Assembly (NCBI GenBank): GCA_963667575.2
Contig: CAXXHY010000010.1
Span: 186,001-250,000, forward strand
Source: G963665495 sp963667575
Lineage (GTDB): Bacteria; Desulfobacterota; Desulfovibrionia; Desulfovibrionales; Desulfovibrionaceae
DNA length: 64,000 nucleotides
Direction of reading: 5' to 3'
Of this stretch, positions 55,378 to 64,000 are shown one piece after another. The position numbers were made by a program, and so were the translations under genes. The notes below the pieces were generated by a model. The model was not told where the DNA came from, did not search any database, and was given only the letters and a program-made list of their open reading frames with translations. Position 1 is the first letter of the stretch. Every line of letters starts with the position of its first letter.

Positions 55378-56838
55378 TTAGGCCATCTTTTTCGCCAGGG
55401 CCACCAGGGTTCGTACGGCAAAACCTTTGCCGCCCTTGCCAATGGGGCCGAGTTCGTCTTCTTTGCCGCCCGGACCGGCGATGTCCAGATGAAGCCATTT
55501 CTGGTCTTCTTTGACCCAGTTTTGTAGGAAAAGCGCTGCCAATATGGAGCCCCCTTCCCTGGACTTGCCCGTATTGTTCAGATCAGCAATGTCCGATTTG
55601 AGCTTTTCTGCATAGGGAGCGTACAGCGGCAACTGGCAAAAAGGTTCGCCGGTTTTATCCCCGGCATCGATAAGCAAGCGTACGCTGTCCTGATCATTAC
55701 CGTAGACTGCTGCGATGTCTTCACCCAGAGCGACTACTGCCGCGCCGGTGAGTGTGGCCGCGTCGATGATCAGATCCGGATTTTTTTCACCGGCCAGAGC
55801 CAGCCCGTCCGCCAGAAGCATGCGTCCTTCCGCATCCGTATTGAGAATTTCCACTGTTTTGCCGCTGCGGGTCGTGACCACGTCGCTGACATGGTACGCG
55901 GTGGATGAAACATCGTTTTCGGCCAGCGGAGTAATGGAGGTCACTTTAACGGGAAGCTGCAAACGGGCAATGGCGCAAGCTGCGGCAAAGGTGCCTGCGG
56001 CACCTCCCATGTCGTATTTCATGCCGACCTGATACGTGGGCGGTTTAAGGCTGTAGCCGCCCGTATCAAAGGTGACGCCTTTGCCCACCAGGGCCAGATG
56101 CGGTGTCTGTTCCGTGGCGCCCGCGGGCGTATAGCTGGCAATAACCATCCGAGGCTGGTTGGATGCTCCCTTGCCCACGCTCAGCACGCCACCGCAGTTT
56201 TCCTGATCCAGGCGTTTCTCATCCCAGATTTCCACCTGCAGTCCGCTTTTTTTGCCCATCTCTTGGAATGCCTGGGCCAGGCTGGGCGGATGGATGACAT
56301 TGGGCGGTTCGTTCAGCACATCCCGTGCAAAGGAAATACATTCGATGACCACTCTGGCATTTTCCAGTTTTTCCGGCAGGGATTCGCTTTGCTGTCCTGT
56401 GACCACCATAAGAGCATCCACAGCAGAACTTTTCTTTTCCTTATAGGTCTCAAACGTGTATCCGCCGAGAAGCAAGCCTTCGTGGGCAGACAGGAGCAAC
56501 TCTTCATGCGCGCCATCCAGCACCACCACAATCCGTTGGAATTTTTCTTTTCGGGCGCGTTGCATGACAGCTGCCGCGGCATTTTTCAAATTTTCCACAA
56601 TGGGAAGCGTATCGTCATCAAGGCGAACACTGATGGCCTGCACAAAAGATCCGTCGATATCTCCGGCAAATGCAATGCGCTGACCACCGGCATCCGGACT
56701 GACCGCCAGATTTTGCAGCCAGCCAGGCAAATTCCGGGTATCCGCGGCACAGGTTGATTCATTCAGAAAAGGGATGAGCACCAGATCATTTTTGGGGACA
56801 GGATAGGTATTTTCCAACCCGAATTGGGGTAATGTCAT
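55378..56838 (-). CDS. pepA: Leucyl aminopeptidase (M17)
   Basis: This cytosolic hexameric dizinc aminopeptidase has 486 aa. The active-site motifs are VGKGVTFDTGGYSLKP near residue 250, MKYDMGGAAG, and the signature NTDAEGRMLLADGLA. The C-terminal GGKGFAVRTLVALA is typical. ATG 56838 follows AAGGAG at 7 nt spacing; an in-frame start seven codons upstream lacks this. It is convergent with rluB and transcribed alone. Confidence 0.95.
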   Translation of the reverse strand: MTLPQFGLENTYPVPKNDLVLIPFLNESTCAADTRNLPGWLQNLAVSPDAGGQRIAFAGDIDGSFVQAISVRLDDDTLPIVENLKNAAAAVMQRARKEKFQRIVVVLDGAHEELLLSAHEGLLLGGYTFETYKEKKSSAVDALMVVTGQQSESLPEKLENARVVIECISFARDVLNEPPNVIHPPSLAQAFQEMGKKSGLQVEIWDEKRLDQENCGGVLSVGKGASNQPRMVIASYTPAGATEQTPHLALVGKGVTFDTGGYSLKPPTYQVGMKYDMGGAAGTFAAACAIARLQLPVKVTSITPLAENDVSSTAYHVSDVVTTRSGKTVEILNTDAEGRMLLADGLALAGEKNPDLIIDAATLTGAAVVALGEDIAAVYGNDQDSVRLLIDAGDKTGEPFCQLPLYAPYAEKLKSDIADLNNTGKSREGGSILAALFLQNWVKEDQKWLHLDIAGPGGKEDELGPIGKGGKGFAVRTLVALAKKMA

Positions 56839-57082
56839 GCGAGTTCTCCTTTTTTCCAAGACTGAGTTCTTAAGCTATACACCCACAAGGGGCTTTTCAA
56901 GAGAGGGAGAAGCTTATTTCTGAAATATTTTTTCCCATAGTTCGAAAGATCCCAATAAAATTATTCGTTTTCTGTATTGTCAAAGGGCAATAATTGAGCT
57001 AGACGACATTCGATTATATCTATGTTATCTTTAGTTGCTTTTACCACCGAAACAAATAGTACTTCTACCATAGCTGAATACA

Positions 57083-58603
57083 ATGATTTCATCTCCATTG
57101 CCTGTAAAAAAGATTTTTTATATTTTTTGTTCTATTCTTAGTGTCGTTGCTGCTTTTGCAGTTGTTTATAGATTTACCTTGAGTCATTTCTATTACGGAG
57201 CTTTTTTGTTTGATGCAGGATGGTACTCCGATCTTATTTATAGAAATCCACTTCAAATCAATGCAAAATCATTAATATACCCAGGTAATTTTTTTAACTA
57301 TCACTTCAGCCCTATTTTTCAATTTTTTTCCCTATTGAGTTATTTAATTCCATTCTCGGAATGGCAATGGTTCAGTGTCTTTCAAGGATTCCATTTTTCA
57401 ATTTTGAGTCTGACTGGATGTCTTTTGATCCAGACAAAATCAAAACTGCACTGGATCCTTGTAGGAATAATGAGCATATCAGGCGGATTGTTCTTCGCCT
57501 TCAATGGAATAGCCCTCAGCTGTCTAATATATCCGCATAACGAGGTTTTGATTCCCGCCTCGATTTCCCTGTTTATTTTGTTGCTGTTCCTCGGACATTA
57601 CAAACTTGCGGCATTGCCCGTATTTTTTGCATTGATCAGCAGAGAAGATGCCGGGTTCCATATGACTGCCATTGTTTTTTTTCTATGGCTCTGGAACCTG
57701 AAACAAACTCCCAAAAAGTGGGATCAACGTATACTTATACGCTATGGTCTGGTCGCTTTCAGTTACAGCATCCTGGCCTGTCTCGCCCAACGCTTGTTTT
57801 TCGATTATCAAAGTTTGCTTGTTCATACCTTCATCGGAAGTCCCCCTTGGGGCCATATAACGCTTCCCCTGCTCTACCAACGTTTATTGTATCTTTTCAG
57901 TGATTGTCAGTACCTTGTTTATCCTTTCGTACTCGCGGTTTGTTCTGCGATTGTATTCCGCTCCTGGCTTTTTATCGCAGGGTATTTTGCGTATATCCCC
58001 TGGGTATTGTTGCTTGTTTTTGGAACAATGAACATTGATTTTTTCTTTGGCCTTTATTATGCGTTCCCTTTGACAGTCGGAATATTCATGAGCATGATTT
58101 CTTGTTTTTATATTCATGGCTCAAATCAGAATAAGAAGATAAAACTGCAATACATTTCTGCATGTCTCTGTGTGTTGTTTCCTTTCAGTTCATTGGTGGG
58201 CGTCTATATGAAGTCTCCAGACTCACTTTCATTGGTTGCAAGCAGAGTTATCCACAGTGCTCCGACAGATGAAAAAAAACTGCGTTCTTTCATGGAAGTT
58301 TTTGAACAGCCAAAAACTATCCACGGACTCTGCGCTTCGGAAAGCGTTATTGCTTTGCGCCCGAGTCTGTTTACATTTGCACAACGGGTCGATCAAAAGG
58401 AAACAGACTCCTGTCTGACCGTGATAACAATGATCGGCGCTTACGACGCGAATAAAAGTTATGATGTTATCCGCAAAAACGGTTTAAAATATTTTTATGC
58501 AGTTCCCGAAACAATCATCGGGATAGCCAGCAAGGACCCCTTGCCTTCGGATTCTCCTTTGATACCCCATGTCATGCAGCTCGACCATGTCGTGCTGGAA
58601 TAG
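57083..58603 (+). CDS. DUF2079-like multispanning membrane protein
   Basis: This protein of 506 aa has about ten TM helices. It shows the DUF2079 pattern: FLFDAGWYSDLIYRNPLQ, an NFFNYHFSPIFQFF loop with a conserved His, and FALISREDAGFHMTA. These proteins have a GT-C-like topology and may transfer sugars from lipid carriers, but no activity is established. The gene is more AT-rich than its neighbours and lacks a clear ribosome binding site, which fits an accessory origin. A bidirectional terminator follows. Confidence 0.75.
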   Translation: MISSPLPVKKIFYIFCSILSVVAAFAVVYRFTLSHFYYGAFLFDAGWYSDLIYRNPLQINAKSLIYPGNFFNYHFSPIFQFFSLLSYLIPFSEWQWFSVFQGFHFSILSLTGCLLIQTKSKLHWILVGIMSISGGLFFAFNGIALSCLIYPHNEVLIPASISLFILLLFLGHYKLAALPVFFALISREDAGFHMTAIVFFLWLWNLKQTPKKWDQRILIRYGLVAFSYSILACLAQRLFFDYQSLLVHTFIGSPPWGHITLPLLYQRLLYLFSDCQYLVYPFVLAVCSAIVFRSWLFIAGYFAYIPWVLLLVFGTMNIDFFFGLYYAFPLTVGIFMSMISCFYIHGSNQNKKIKLQYISACLCVLFPFSSLVGVYMKSPDSLSLVASRVIHSAPTDEKKLRSFMEVFEQPKTIHGLCASESVIALRPSLFTFAQRVDQKETDSCLTVITMIGAYDANKSYDVIRKNGLKYFYAVPETIIGIASKDPLPSDSPLIPHVMQLDHVVLE

Positions 58604-58666
58604 ACTACCATATGTCCTGTTATTCCTGTTGACGAGTCTGCTATTTTTTTTGCAGACACAGCCAAC

Positions 58667-58701
58667 AAAAAACTCCCGGGATATATTCCGGGAGTTTTTT
58701 T
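58667..58701. terminator. Bidirectional terminator
   Basis: A 12-bp stem, AAAAACTCCCGG/CCGGGAGTTTTT, with an 8-nt AT loop is flanked by A and T runs and lies between convergent genes. Confidence 0.92.
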
Positions 58702-58724
58702 GTGATGGATAAAAAAACAGGAAG

Positions 58725-60081
58725 CTAATCGCCGGATTTTTTCACAGTTGCCAGTTTGGCGCGTACCGGGATGTTCTGAGCGTTTCCTCCCGGGGGTTGT
58801 CCGCGCAAGTCAAAATCGACCTGCACTCCGGGGCGAAAAATCAGCGTATGTGTGGAACCTCCAAAGTGGAACATGCCCAGCTGGTCGCCCTTGTTCACAT
58901 GTTGTCCTTCATAAACAGTAATATCGTTGCTCGATACTTCCGCCATGCCGACGTATATGATGCACATGAGCCCGATATCGTGATTATCAGCCTGGATGTA
59001 GATGATACCACGGGCAGCCACCTGAGTGATGTAGGCTTGCGACAGATCCGGGCCGGCCGGATCAAAGCCCACGCTGGCGGCCTGCGCATAATAACTTCCA
59101 TCCACCAGTCTGGTCTTGACCACTGTGCCGCTGACAGGACTATGCCAGCGATGGTAGCTCAGGGCGCTCAAAAAAGCCTGATAAACCGTACCTCCTGCAA
59201 ACTGATCCGCCAGAGGATCGCCGGCCATCATGTGATATAAGGAATACGGCTGTCCCTTGATCCAGAAGGTATCTCTGGCTTTAACCTTATGAGCCAGTCT
59301 GTACGGCGCGGATTCGCAGGAATTCACAATGACCGAATCATCGTTCGGATTGGCCACAGGACGTTTGCCTTTGCGGAACAGGCGGGTAAAAAAGTCATCC
59401 CATGAAGAAAACCCATGATAGGGCTGACCTGGATAACAAACAAAATCTTCTGCAAAGGTGGGCATGGCCTTTTTGGCATCGGGGCCAAACCAGCCGTTCG
59501 TATTGTCTGTAAGTACATATCTGGAATCCGGCGAATCCAGAAAAACAGCCCATTGGTTGAGTATTTTCTGGAGCTGTTGGTTCACTTCGGGGTCAAGAAA
59601 GGCGGCAATGCCGGCGGGTGTTCCCATGGGCCAGTCCAGAATGGCGTTGATGGGGCACCCGACCAGACCGGAAGTGTTGAATTCGGGTGCCTTAGTCAGA
59701 ATGCTGTTCAACAATTTTAGCATGTGTTTGTAATCCCTGACCTGAGGTTGGCCTGTTGGGTCATTCTGATATTGCGGTTCGTTGGGAATCTGCTCGAACA
59801 TTTGTGTAAACAACATGTACAGTCTGGGGCTGTTTTCAATAATATCCTTGAATTCTCGAATGACAGGCAAAAGAGGCTTGTCACCCTCCGCTTCCGCTGC
59901 GCTGATTATGTCTTTTTTCCAGGTTTTCATTGCCCCCGGATCGGCGGGAAGCCACTTACCAGCTCCCGAAGCGGCACCTATGCTTTCGGTGGAGCTGGAG
60001 CTAATGGCTCCTGCGGATGAGGCCAATAAAAAAACAAACAAACAAAAACAATGCACTCAGCCAGATCCATTTGCCTTTCAT
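58725..60081 (-). CDS. Secreted phosphatidylserine decarboxylase/PsiD-like protein with split signal peptide
   Basis: The main frame (stop at 58725, open to 60056) encodes an N-terminal PSDC-like helical region (about 40-200) and a pyruvoyl-dependent decarboxylase domain with HRWHSPVSGTVV, ADNHDIGLMCIIYVG and the autocleavage motif FHFGGSTHT near the end. This layout resembles the PSD-like amino-acid decarboxylases (PsiD type) more than membrane PSD. The best start is ATG 60081, preceded by GGGGA. It begins a signal peptide (MKGKWIWLSALFLFVC) in another frame, and the frames would join if the T7 run (60028-60034) were T6. GTG 60056 is the only in-frame alternative. The family call is sound; the start is unresolved. 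Confidence 0.78.
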
Positions 60082-60460
60082 AATCGTTCCCCATGGACGG
60101 ATGTTGAAATAAAAAAACAGTTCTGACCTGTTATATCGTATTTGATTGATGGTGAGGAGTTTTTTGTGGGTTTTTTCAGGGATTGCTGGAAGCAGAAAGA
60201 TTTTTTTCGTTCTTCAAGTTACTGGACTCGCCCTCATTGCGGGGGACGGCGGATGCTCGGAGCGCCTTCACGTATTGTGCGCTCCGTGTGGTAGCAGCCA
60301 GCTACAGATGGAAACAGCCGGCTGCTATTTTCGGTGCTGAACACGGATATCTTTTTGAAAGTTATAAATAAAATCTGAGTGATCGGCCAGATACGTCAAA
60401 CTTTCCAACTAAGCGATTCTTTTTTTACCTTTCAATTCAATGGCCCATCACAAGGTTGTG
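60082..60460. other. Intergenic region with tandem hairpins
   Basis: This gap of about 380 bp is bounded by two minus-strand genes. Two open frames of about 60 codons on the plus strand (60146-60340, 60183-60371) translate one hairpin-rich stretch and are not accepted as genes. It contains the palindromic element at 60259-60326. Confidence 0.55.
60259..60326. repeat. Palindromic intergenic element, copy 1
   Basis: GGAGCGC (60259-60265) and GCGCTCC (60279-60285) enclose ACGTATT (60270-60276). A second stem, AGCAGCC (60293-60299) with GGCTGCT (60320-60326), follows. The first hairpin matches the pattern at 61415-61443. Confidence 0.65.
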
Positions 60461-60967
60461 TTAGCGGCACATTACTTCGTAATTTTTAAAACTAAGCTCT
60501 TTGCCGCCGTACGGGATATTGGCTCCGGACAATCCGGGTCGGACTTTGCCAATGTGAACGCCGTTTTTGAACCGGACGCGCGCGACAAAAAGAGGCTCCC
60601 CGTTGGCTTCCTTGCCGGCTGGAATGGCGCAACGAGGTATGTTGCCTTCGGAAGCGGGGATCCAGTGAGCCGGACCAATCCACACGTCATAGCACCTGGC
60701 CTGAATTTCTCGGCCTGCGTACGGAATATTCGCTCCGCCAAAAGAAGGCCGCACTTTGCCCGGATGAACTCCTGCAAAGCGACCGTTGCTGCTGAGTTGA
60801 GCGCGTGCCACCCAGAGCCTGTCACCGTTGGCTTCATGGCCTTGAGGTGACGCGCCCGGAGGTATCTGCCCGTGGCAGGCAGGAGCCCATTCCGCCCTGG
60901 CTGCTCCCGAAAAAAACAAAATGAACAGCAAAAAAAACAGAGGAAAAAGATGATATTTACGTCGCAT
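60461..60967 (-). CDS. Secreted DM9/DUF3421 repeat protein
   Basis: The protein (168 aa) has a signal peptide (MRRKYHLFPLFFLLFILFF, cleavage after ARA) and two DM9-type repeats. Each repeat contains WI/P-x-GxIPxGA-like, an AxGxxLxVAR core, a GVHPGKVRPSFGG- or HIGKVRPGLSG-type turn and an IPYAG/IPYGG-E motif. DM9 proteins include mannose-binding lectins in animals; bacterial copies are scarce and uncharacterised. AAAAGGA precedes ATG 60967; a longer frame to 61024 lacks support. The likely location is periplasm or outside the cell. Confidence 0.82.
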   Translation of the reverse strand: MRRKYHLFPLFFLLFILFFSGAARAEWAPACHGQIPPGASPQGHEANGDRLWVARAQLSSNGRFAGVHPGKVRPSFGGANIPYAGREIQARCYDVWIGPAHWIPASEGNIPRCAIPAGKEANGEPLFVARVRFKNGVHIGKVRPGLSGANIPYGGKELSFKNYEVMCR

Positions 60968-61024
60968 AAGAACATCCTTTTGAAAGTAGTAGTATAAGAA
61001 CAGTAGGTTGCGAACTGTTACCAC

Positions 61025-61485
61025 CCAAAATCCAGAACGCGTCCTGCTGTTTAGACGCTTTTCCCAAAAAGAACAACTTCGACCAGCAGACCATTATTTA
61101 AAAAAATAATAGAATTAGGATGCTGAATGGTTTGAAATATGATAAAGTAGTAGTAAAATACTGGAATAGTAGTGTGAACCTGGTCTGACGATTCTTTTTT
61201 AGGCGTATGCAACTGGACTGATATTTAGTGAGACCTTATTTATACATTAGATCAGGGGAAAAAGTATATTTTTACATCAAGAACTGTTGTTAATAATTCA
61301 AAAATCACACTCTGGTGTCGGTGAATTTTTTGATCAGTACAGAATTTTTATTAATTTCTGCACTGAATTATACGATAGGCAACGCCATGGGCGGGGCCAG
61401 CGGCAAATGCCGCGGGAGCGGACTGCGACGTATTTTTCGCTCCAACTTTTGAGAAGATTCAAAACATGATGCACGGAGGTGAATC
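61025..61485. other. AT-rich intergenic region with a GC-rich structured end
   Basis: No gene was found in these 460 bp. The first 350 bp are strongly AT-rich. The last part (about 61385-61443) is GC-rich and carries two consecutive hairpins, then a good ribosome binding site for the small gene at 61486. Confidence 0.55.
61400..61443. repeat. Palindromic intergenic element, copy 2
   Basis: GCGGC (61400-61404)/GCCGC (61409-61413) with an AAAT loop is followed by GGAGCG (61415-61420)/CGCTCC (61438-61443) enclosing ACGTATT (61428-61434). The second hairpin shares arms and loop word with copy 1 at 60259. Confidence 0.65.
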
Positions 61486-61719
61486 ATGACAAGAACCTGG
61501 CCCATTATAACATCCGCTGATGAATGTACGTATTCCGCCTCAGGTATCATGTGCACCCATCCGATGTCGCGCGGTCCATGTGATATCGGGTATTGTCCTC
61601 TGCTCGGCTATAAGGTGCATGAGCAGATTCTTAAACAAAAGAAAGCCCTTGCTAGCATCACAGGTGCTGAGACTCTGGAAGAAGCCATTTCGGAAGCCAG
61701 AAAGGCCTTGCAGGAATGA
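61486..61719 (+). CDS. Small Cys-containing hypothetical protein
   Basis: This 77-aa protein is preceded by GGAGGT at ideal spacing, which makes it likely real. Four cysteines are spaced C-x8-C-x8-C-x4-C in its first half (ADECTYSASGIMC, then PCDIGYC), a pattern that could bind Zn or an Fe-S cluster; the C-terminal half is a charged amphipathic helix. No family was recognised. A terminator follows at 61853. A hairpin pair lies directly upstream. Confidence 0.75.
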   Translation: MTRTWPIITSADECTYSASGIMCTHPMSRGPCDIGYCPLLGYKVHEQILKQKKALASITGAETLEEAISEARKALQE

Positions 61720-61852
61720 TCTGAGGGCAACAAAGGGGCCGGACGTCGGTATGAAGGCAGTTTTTTCAACCAAAATGACAAAAAGTCTTTCTGAGGCGGA
61801 GAATCAACGGGGTTGAATCTGTCAATTGTCCGAATGGACTCCGAGCAAAAAT

Positions 61853-61893
61853 ACAAGATGCCTAATAATTATACCGGCATCTTGTGTTTTTTT
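61853..61893 (+). terminator. Rho-independent terminator
   Basis: ACAAGATGCC (61853-61862) pairs with GGCATCTTGT (61876-61885), followed by GTTTTTTT. It lies downstream of the 77-aa gene and converges on the thioesterase gene. Confidence 0.88.
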
Positions 61894-61987
61894 AGCAATG
61901 TGGCAGTCAGCTCTGACCCTGCCTCGAAAGATGAAATATACGCGGACTGCTAGATAATCAGGTCATGCCACCCTTCAGGTTCAAAAA

Positions 61988-62401
61988 TCATTTTTTGCGG
62001 CGCTTGATATTATAGACACCCCGTCCCTCTGCAACCGGCTGGTCGGGATCTCCATCGGACCAGATGACGACATGAGCATTGCCTACTTTGTTGCCCAGCA
62101 GCCGTACATGGGCTTCGGCATAGAGGTCGCGGGCCGCAGCCGGTCTTAAATAATCCACACTGAGCGTTATCGTTGCGACGAAATCATTCGGCGTGCATCG
62201 TGCCCAGACAGCGAAACCGCCGCAAATATCCGCCAGAGTCGAAATTACCCCTCCGTGAATCATGGTGCTTCCGGCGTGGCCAATCAGTTCTTCTTTAAAA
62301 GGGATGTACAATCTGATTGATTCCTGATCAATCTTATCCACTTTTACTCCAAGAAATTTATGAAATGGAAATCCTGATTCAATAAACTGGTCAATAGACA
62401 T
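61988..62401 (-). CDS. PaaI-type hotdog-fold thioesterase
   Basis: The protein (137 aa) has the hotdog thioesterase pattern: MIHGGVISTLADICGGFAVW with the conserved HGG and a downstream acidic residue, then TITLSVDYLRPA and GRGVYNIKRR at the end. Such enzymes hydrolyse acyl-CoA esters; the natural substrate is unknown. No clear ribosome binding site precedes the ATG. It stands alone, with AT-rich DNA upstream. Confidence 0.9.
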   Translation of the reverse strand: MSIDQFIESGFPFHKFLGVKVDKIDQESIRLYIPFKEELIGHAGSTMIHGGVISTLADICGGFAVWARCTPNDFVATITLSVDYLRPAAARDLYAEAHVRLLGNKVGNAHVVIWSDGDPDQPVAEGRGVYNIKRRKK

Positions 62402-62860
62402 ATTTTTGTCGCTTATTGTTTATTTATTTGAGGTTATACGGACATCTCTGTTCGTGATAGATATGAACACACGCTTATCCGCCCCAGCTTAAGTTAAAAA
62501 TTAAAAGTGCTTTATGCAAAACAGTTTATTAAAATGTCTCTTAATGTAATAGTAATATTTTGTCTATCCGTCAGGCAAATTAACTGACAATAAATTCAAA
62601 TAATCTTGTAAGGATAAATACAAAACTTCTTCCCCTTCTTGACTAGTATTTTAGCCAGGTAAAATATGATTTTTCAAGAGTAAACAAACAGTCTTTTTTA
62701 TTCTTGTCGCACCGGCTTATAGCGAAAGATATTGCACCATTTTGAAGTATTTGCCTGAGCCAGCACATCATTTGGAAAAGTTCTTGTTCCGAAATACTGA
62801 GAACAGTTTCATTGAACAGAAAATTGCGTAATCACATGTTGTCTGTTATCCAGAATCCCA
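62402..62860. other. AT-rich intergenic region
   Basis: No gene, terminator or RNA family was recognised in these 460 bp. Divergent promoters for the thioesterase and the cyclase gene are expected. Confidence 0.5.
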
Positions 62861-64000
62861 ATGGACAGAATTATTCCCAACCAAAGCTGGAGCTCTCTTC
62901 TTTCTTCAATCGAGTCGGAAGTTTTTGATAGTAAATTGTCGTGGCATGGTTCTTTCTTGAACGGCAAATTGGAAAGGGAATACCGACAGGATGTCTGGCC
63001 TTCCATAATTTACCATCAAGGGATCTTGTGCGGCATTGCCTCTCTGCTGTATCTCCTTGCTGGATTGTGCCCGATACTCGAGATGGGGTTTACACCAGTA
63101 GTAACCTTTCTTTCAATTTTCAGACTGGTTGTCAGTTCAACAGGAATTTTCTTATTTTTTTATGTTAAAAGAGGCAAAGTTCGTTTTTATCCGGTATTTT
63201 TTATAGTATTCATAATTTCGCTGGGCTGCTATGAAGCAGTTGAAGCTGTACTGACATATGTTCCAGACCTGGAGTATTCTACTCCGTTTACTTTGCTTAT
63301 AATATTCATAATATATATTTTGTTTCCTCTAAGCTTGAAATATACTCTTCCATCAGCCCTTTTTTCATCTGTTCTGTATGTCGCTTGTCTAAAAATTTTT
63401 ATCATAACTGAATGGTATAATCTTATTCAGCTGTCACTTTTCTTTGTTGCTGCCAACGTGATGGGAAGTTATTTTTTAATTTTGCTATCGTCTTCCAGCA
63501 GAAAGCAGTTTGCGTATACAAAACATATTATACGGCTCAACAAGCAACTCAAGGCAGAAATCAAAGCAAAAGAAATTACCAACGCCAAGCTCGCGGAATT
63601 GGCTGTGATGGATCCCTTGACAGGAATTGCCAATAGAAGAAAATTCATGGACGTTGCTGCAGACGAATGGGCAAAAACTCTGCGATACGGGCAACCAATG
63701 AGTCTGATCATCATCGACATAGATTTTTTTAAAAAAGTCAATGATACCTACGGACACGCCATGGGGGACGCTGTTCTGAAGAACATTTGCCAGCGTATTT
63801 CGTCGACTCTGCGTGAGGTGGATTGCTTTGCCAGACTTGGAGGCGAAGAATTCGGCGTAATCATGCCCAATACGAAAGCCATGGAGGCTAAACATTTATC
63901 GGAGCGTATTCTTAAAGTAATTTCCGAATCACCCATCGAGGCCCTCGACAGTATTATTCCAGTCACGGTCAGCGCAGGCATTGCCGAACGAAAGATCGAG
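62861..64000 (+). CDS. Membrane diguanylate cyclase (GGDEF), 3' end outside the window
   Basis: The frame runs from ATG 62861 to the right edge (380 codons). About six TM helices (residues 50-210) lack a periplasmic loop domain and resemble MHYT/7TM-like sensory modules, although no named family is certain. A coiled-coil linker leads to a GGDEF domain starting at DPLTGIANRRKFMD, with the active site GGEEF near residue 325. An RxxD product-inhibition site (REVD) sits five residues before GGEEF. The protein is therefore expected to make c-di-GMP and to be feedback-inhibited. No ribosome binding site is evident, and TTG 62813 is an in-frame alternative start. Confidence 0.88.
   Translation, partial: MDRIIPNQSWSSLLSSIESEVFDSKLSWHGSFLNGKLEREYRQDVWPSIIYHQGILCGIASLLYLLAGLCPILEMGFTPVVTFLSIFRLVVSSTGIFLFFYVKRGKVRFYPVFFIVFIISLGCYEAVEAVLTYVPDLEYSTPFTLLIIFIIYILFPLSLKYTLPSALFSSVLYVACLKIFIITEWYNLIQLSLFFVAANVMGSYFLILLSSSSRKQFAYTKHIIRLNKQLKAEIKAKEITNAKLAELAVMDPLTGIANRRKFMDVAADEWAKTLRYGQPMSLIIIDIDFFKKVNDTYGHAMGDAVLKNICQRISSTLREVDCFARLGGEEFGVIMPNTKAMEAKHLSERILKVISESPIEALDSIIPVTVSAGIAERKIE

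Noticed and set aside
60146..60371. Two overlapping frames of about 60 codons on the plus strand
   Set aside because: They read through the palindromic element and have no initiation signals; they are likely translations of a repeat.

Overview
The window looks like a chromosomal segment of a Gram-negative anaerobe of the Desulfobacterota, most likely a Desulfovibrionales member (Desulfovibrio/Desulfomicrobium-like). This rests on gene content: an LL-diaminopimelate aminotransferase, a YedF selenium-metabolism protein, an efp-ftsK-lolA cluster, several chemoreceptors, CHASE2 cyclases, and a complete LPS/lipoprotein export set (lptF, lptG, lolA, msbA, two late acyltransferases). Coding DNA is moderately GC-rich. 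Several intergenic gaps are strongly AT-rich. No rRNA, CRISPR array, prophage or complete insertion sequence was seen.

Layout. 1-0.7 kb: a truncated gene at the left edge, a 16-bp tandem duplication and a tRNA-Met with its terminator. 0.7-9.2 kb: envelope and cell-division housekeeping (uppP, a small protein, lptF-lptG, engB, efp, ftsK, lolA). 9.2-14.3 kb: an M49-like peptidase, a lipoprotein and mutS. 14.4-20.2 kb: a LacI-controlled importer operon for a phosphorylated compound (lacI, binding protein, permease, permease-ATPase fusion, GpdQ-like phosphodiesterase) with two identical operator palindromes. 20.5-30.1 kb: dapL-folK-TRASH protein, a metallo-beta-lactamase-fold protein, two tandem CHASE2 proteins (one a cyclase, one without output domain), an unknown protein, a lipase-like hydrolase and a queuosine-precursor transporter. 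30.1-31.1 kb: an AT-rich gene-free kilobase. 31.1-44.6 kb: two chemoreceptors, rtcB, an OmpA-OmpA-L,D-transpeptidase lipoprotein, a two-TM RCK channel, uvrB, an unknown protein and an ACT-ACT-metallo-beta-lactamase protein with a structured leader. 44.6-56.8 kb: yajC-secD-secF, dsdA, rarD, msbA-DUF374-lpxL-like, yedF-rluB and pepA. 56.8-64 kb: accessory-looking DNA with a DUF2079 membrane protein, a secreted pyruvoyl decarboxylase homologue, a DM9 protein, a small Cys-rich protein, a thioesterase and a truncated diguanylate cyclase.

The most unusual features are: two housekeeping genes (lptF, folK) without any ATG/GTG/TTG start; an in-frame permease-ATPase fusion that keeps an internal start site; a secreted PSD/PsiD-like decarboxylase whose signal peptide is split by a T7 homopolymer frameshift; an OmpA-OmpA-L,D-transpeptidase lipoprotein; a leader in which the ribosome binding site is hidden in a hairpin; and a short intergenic palindrome family present twice within 1.2 kb. 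All motif statements come from reading the sequence. Family assignments rest on recognised motifs and no database search was possible.
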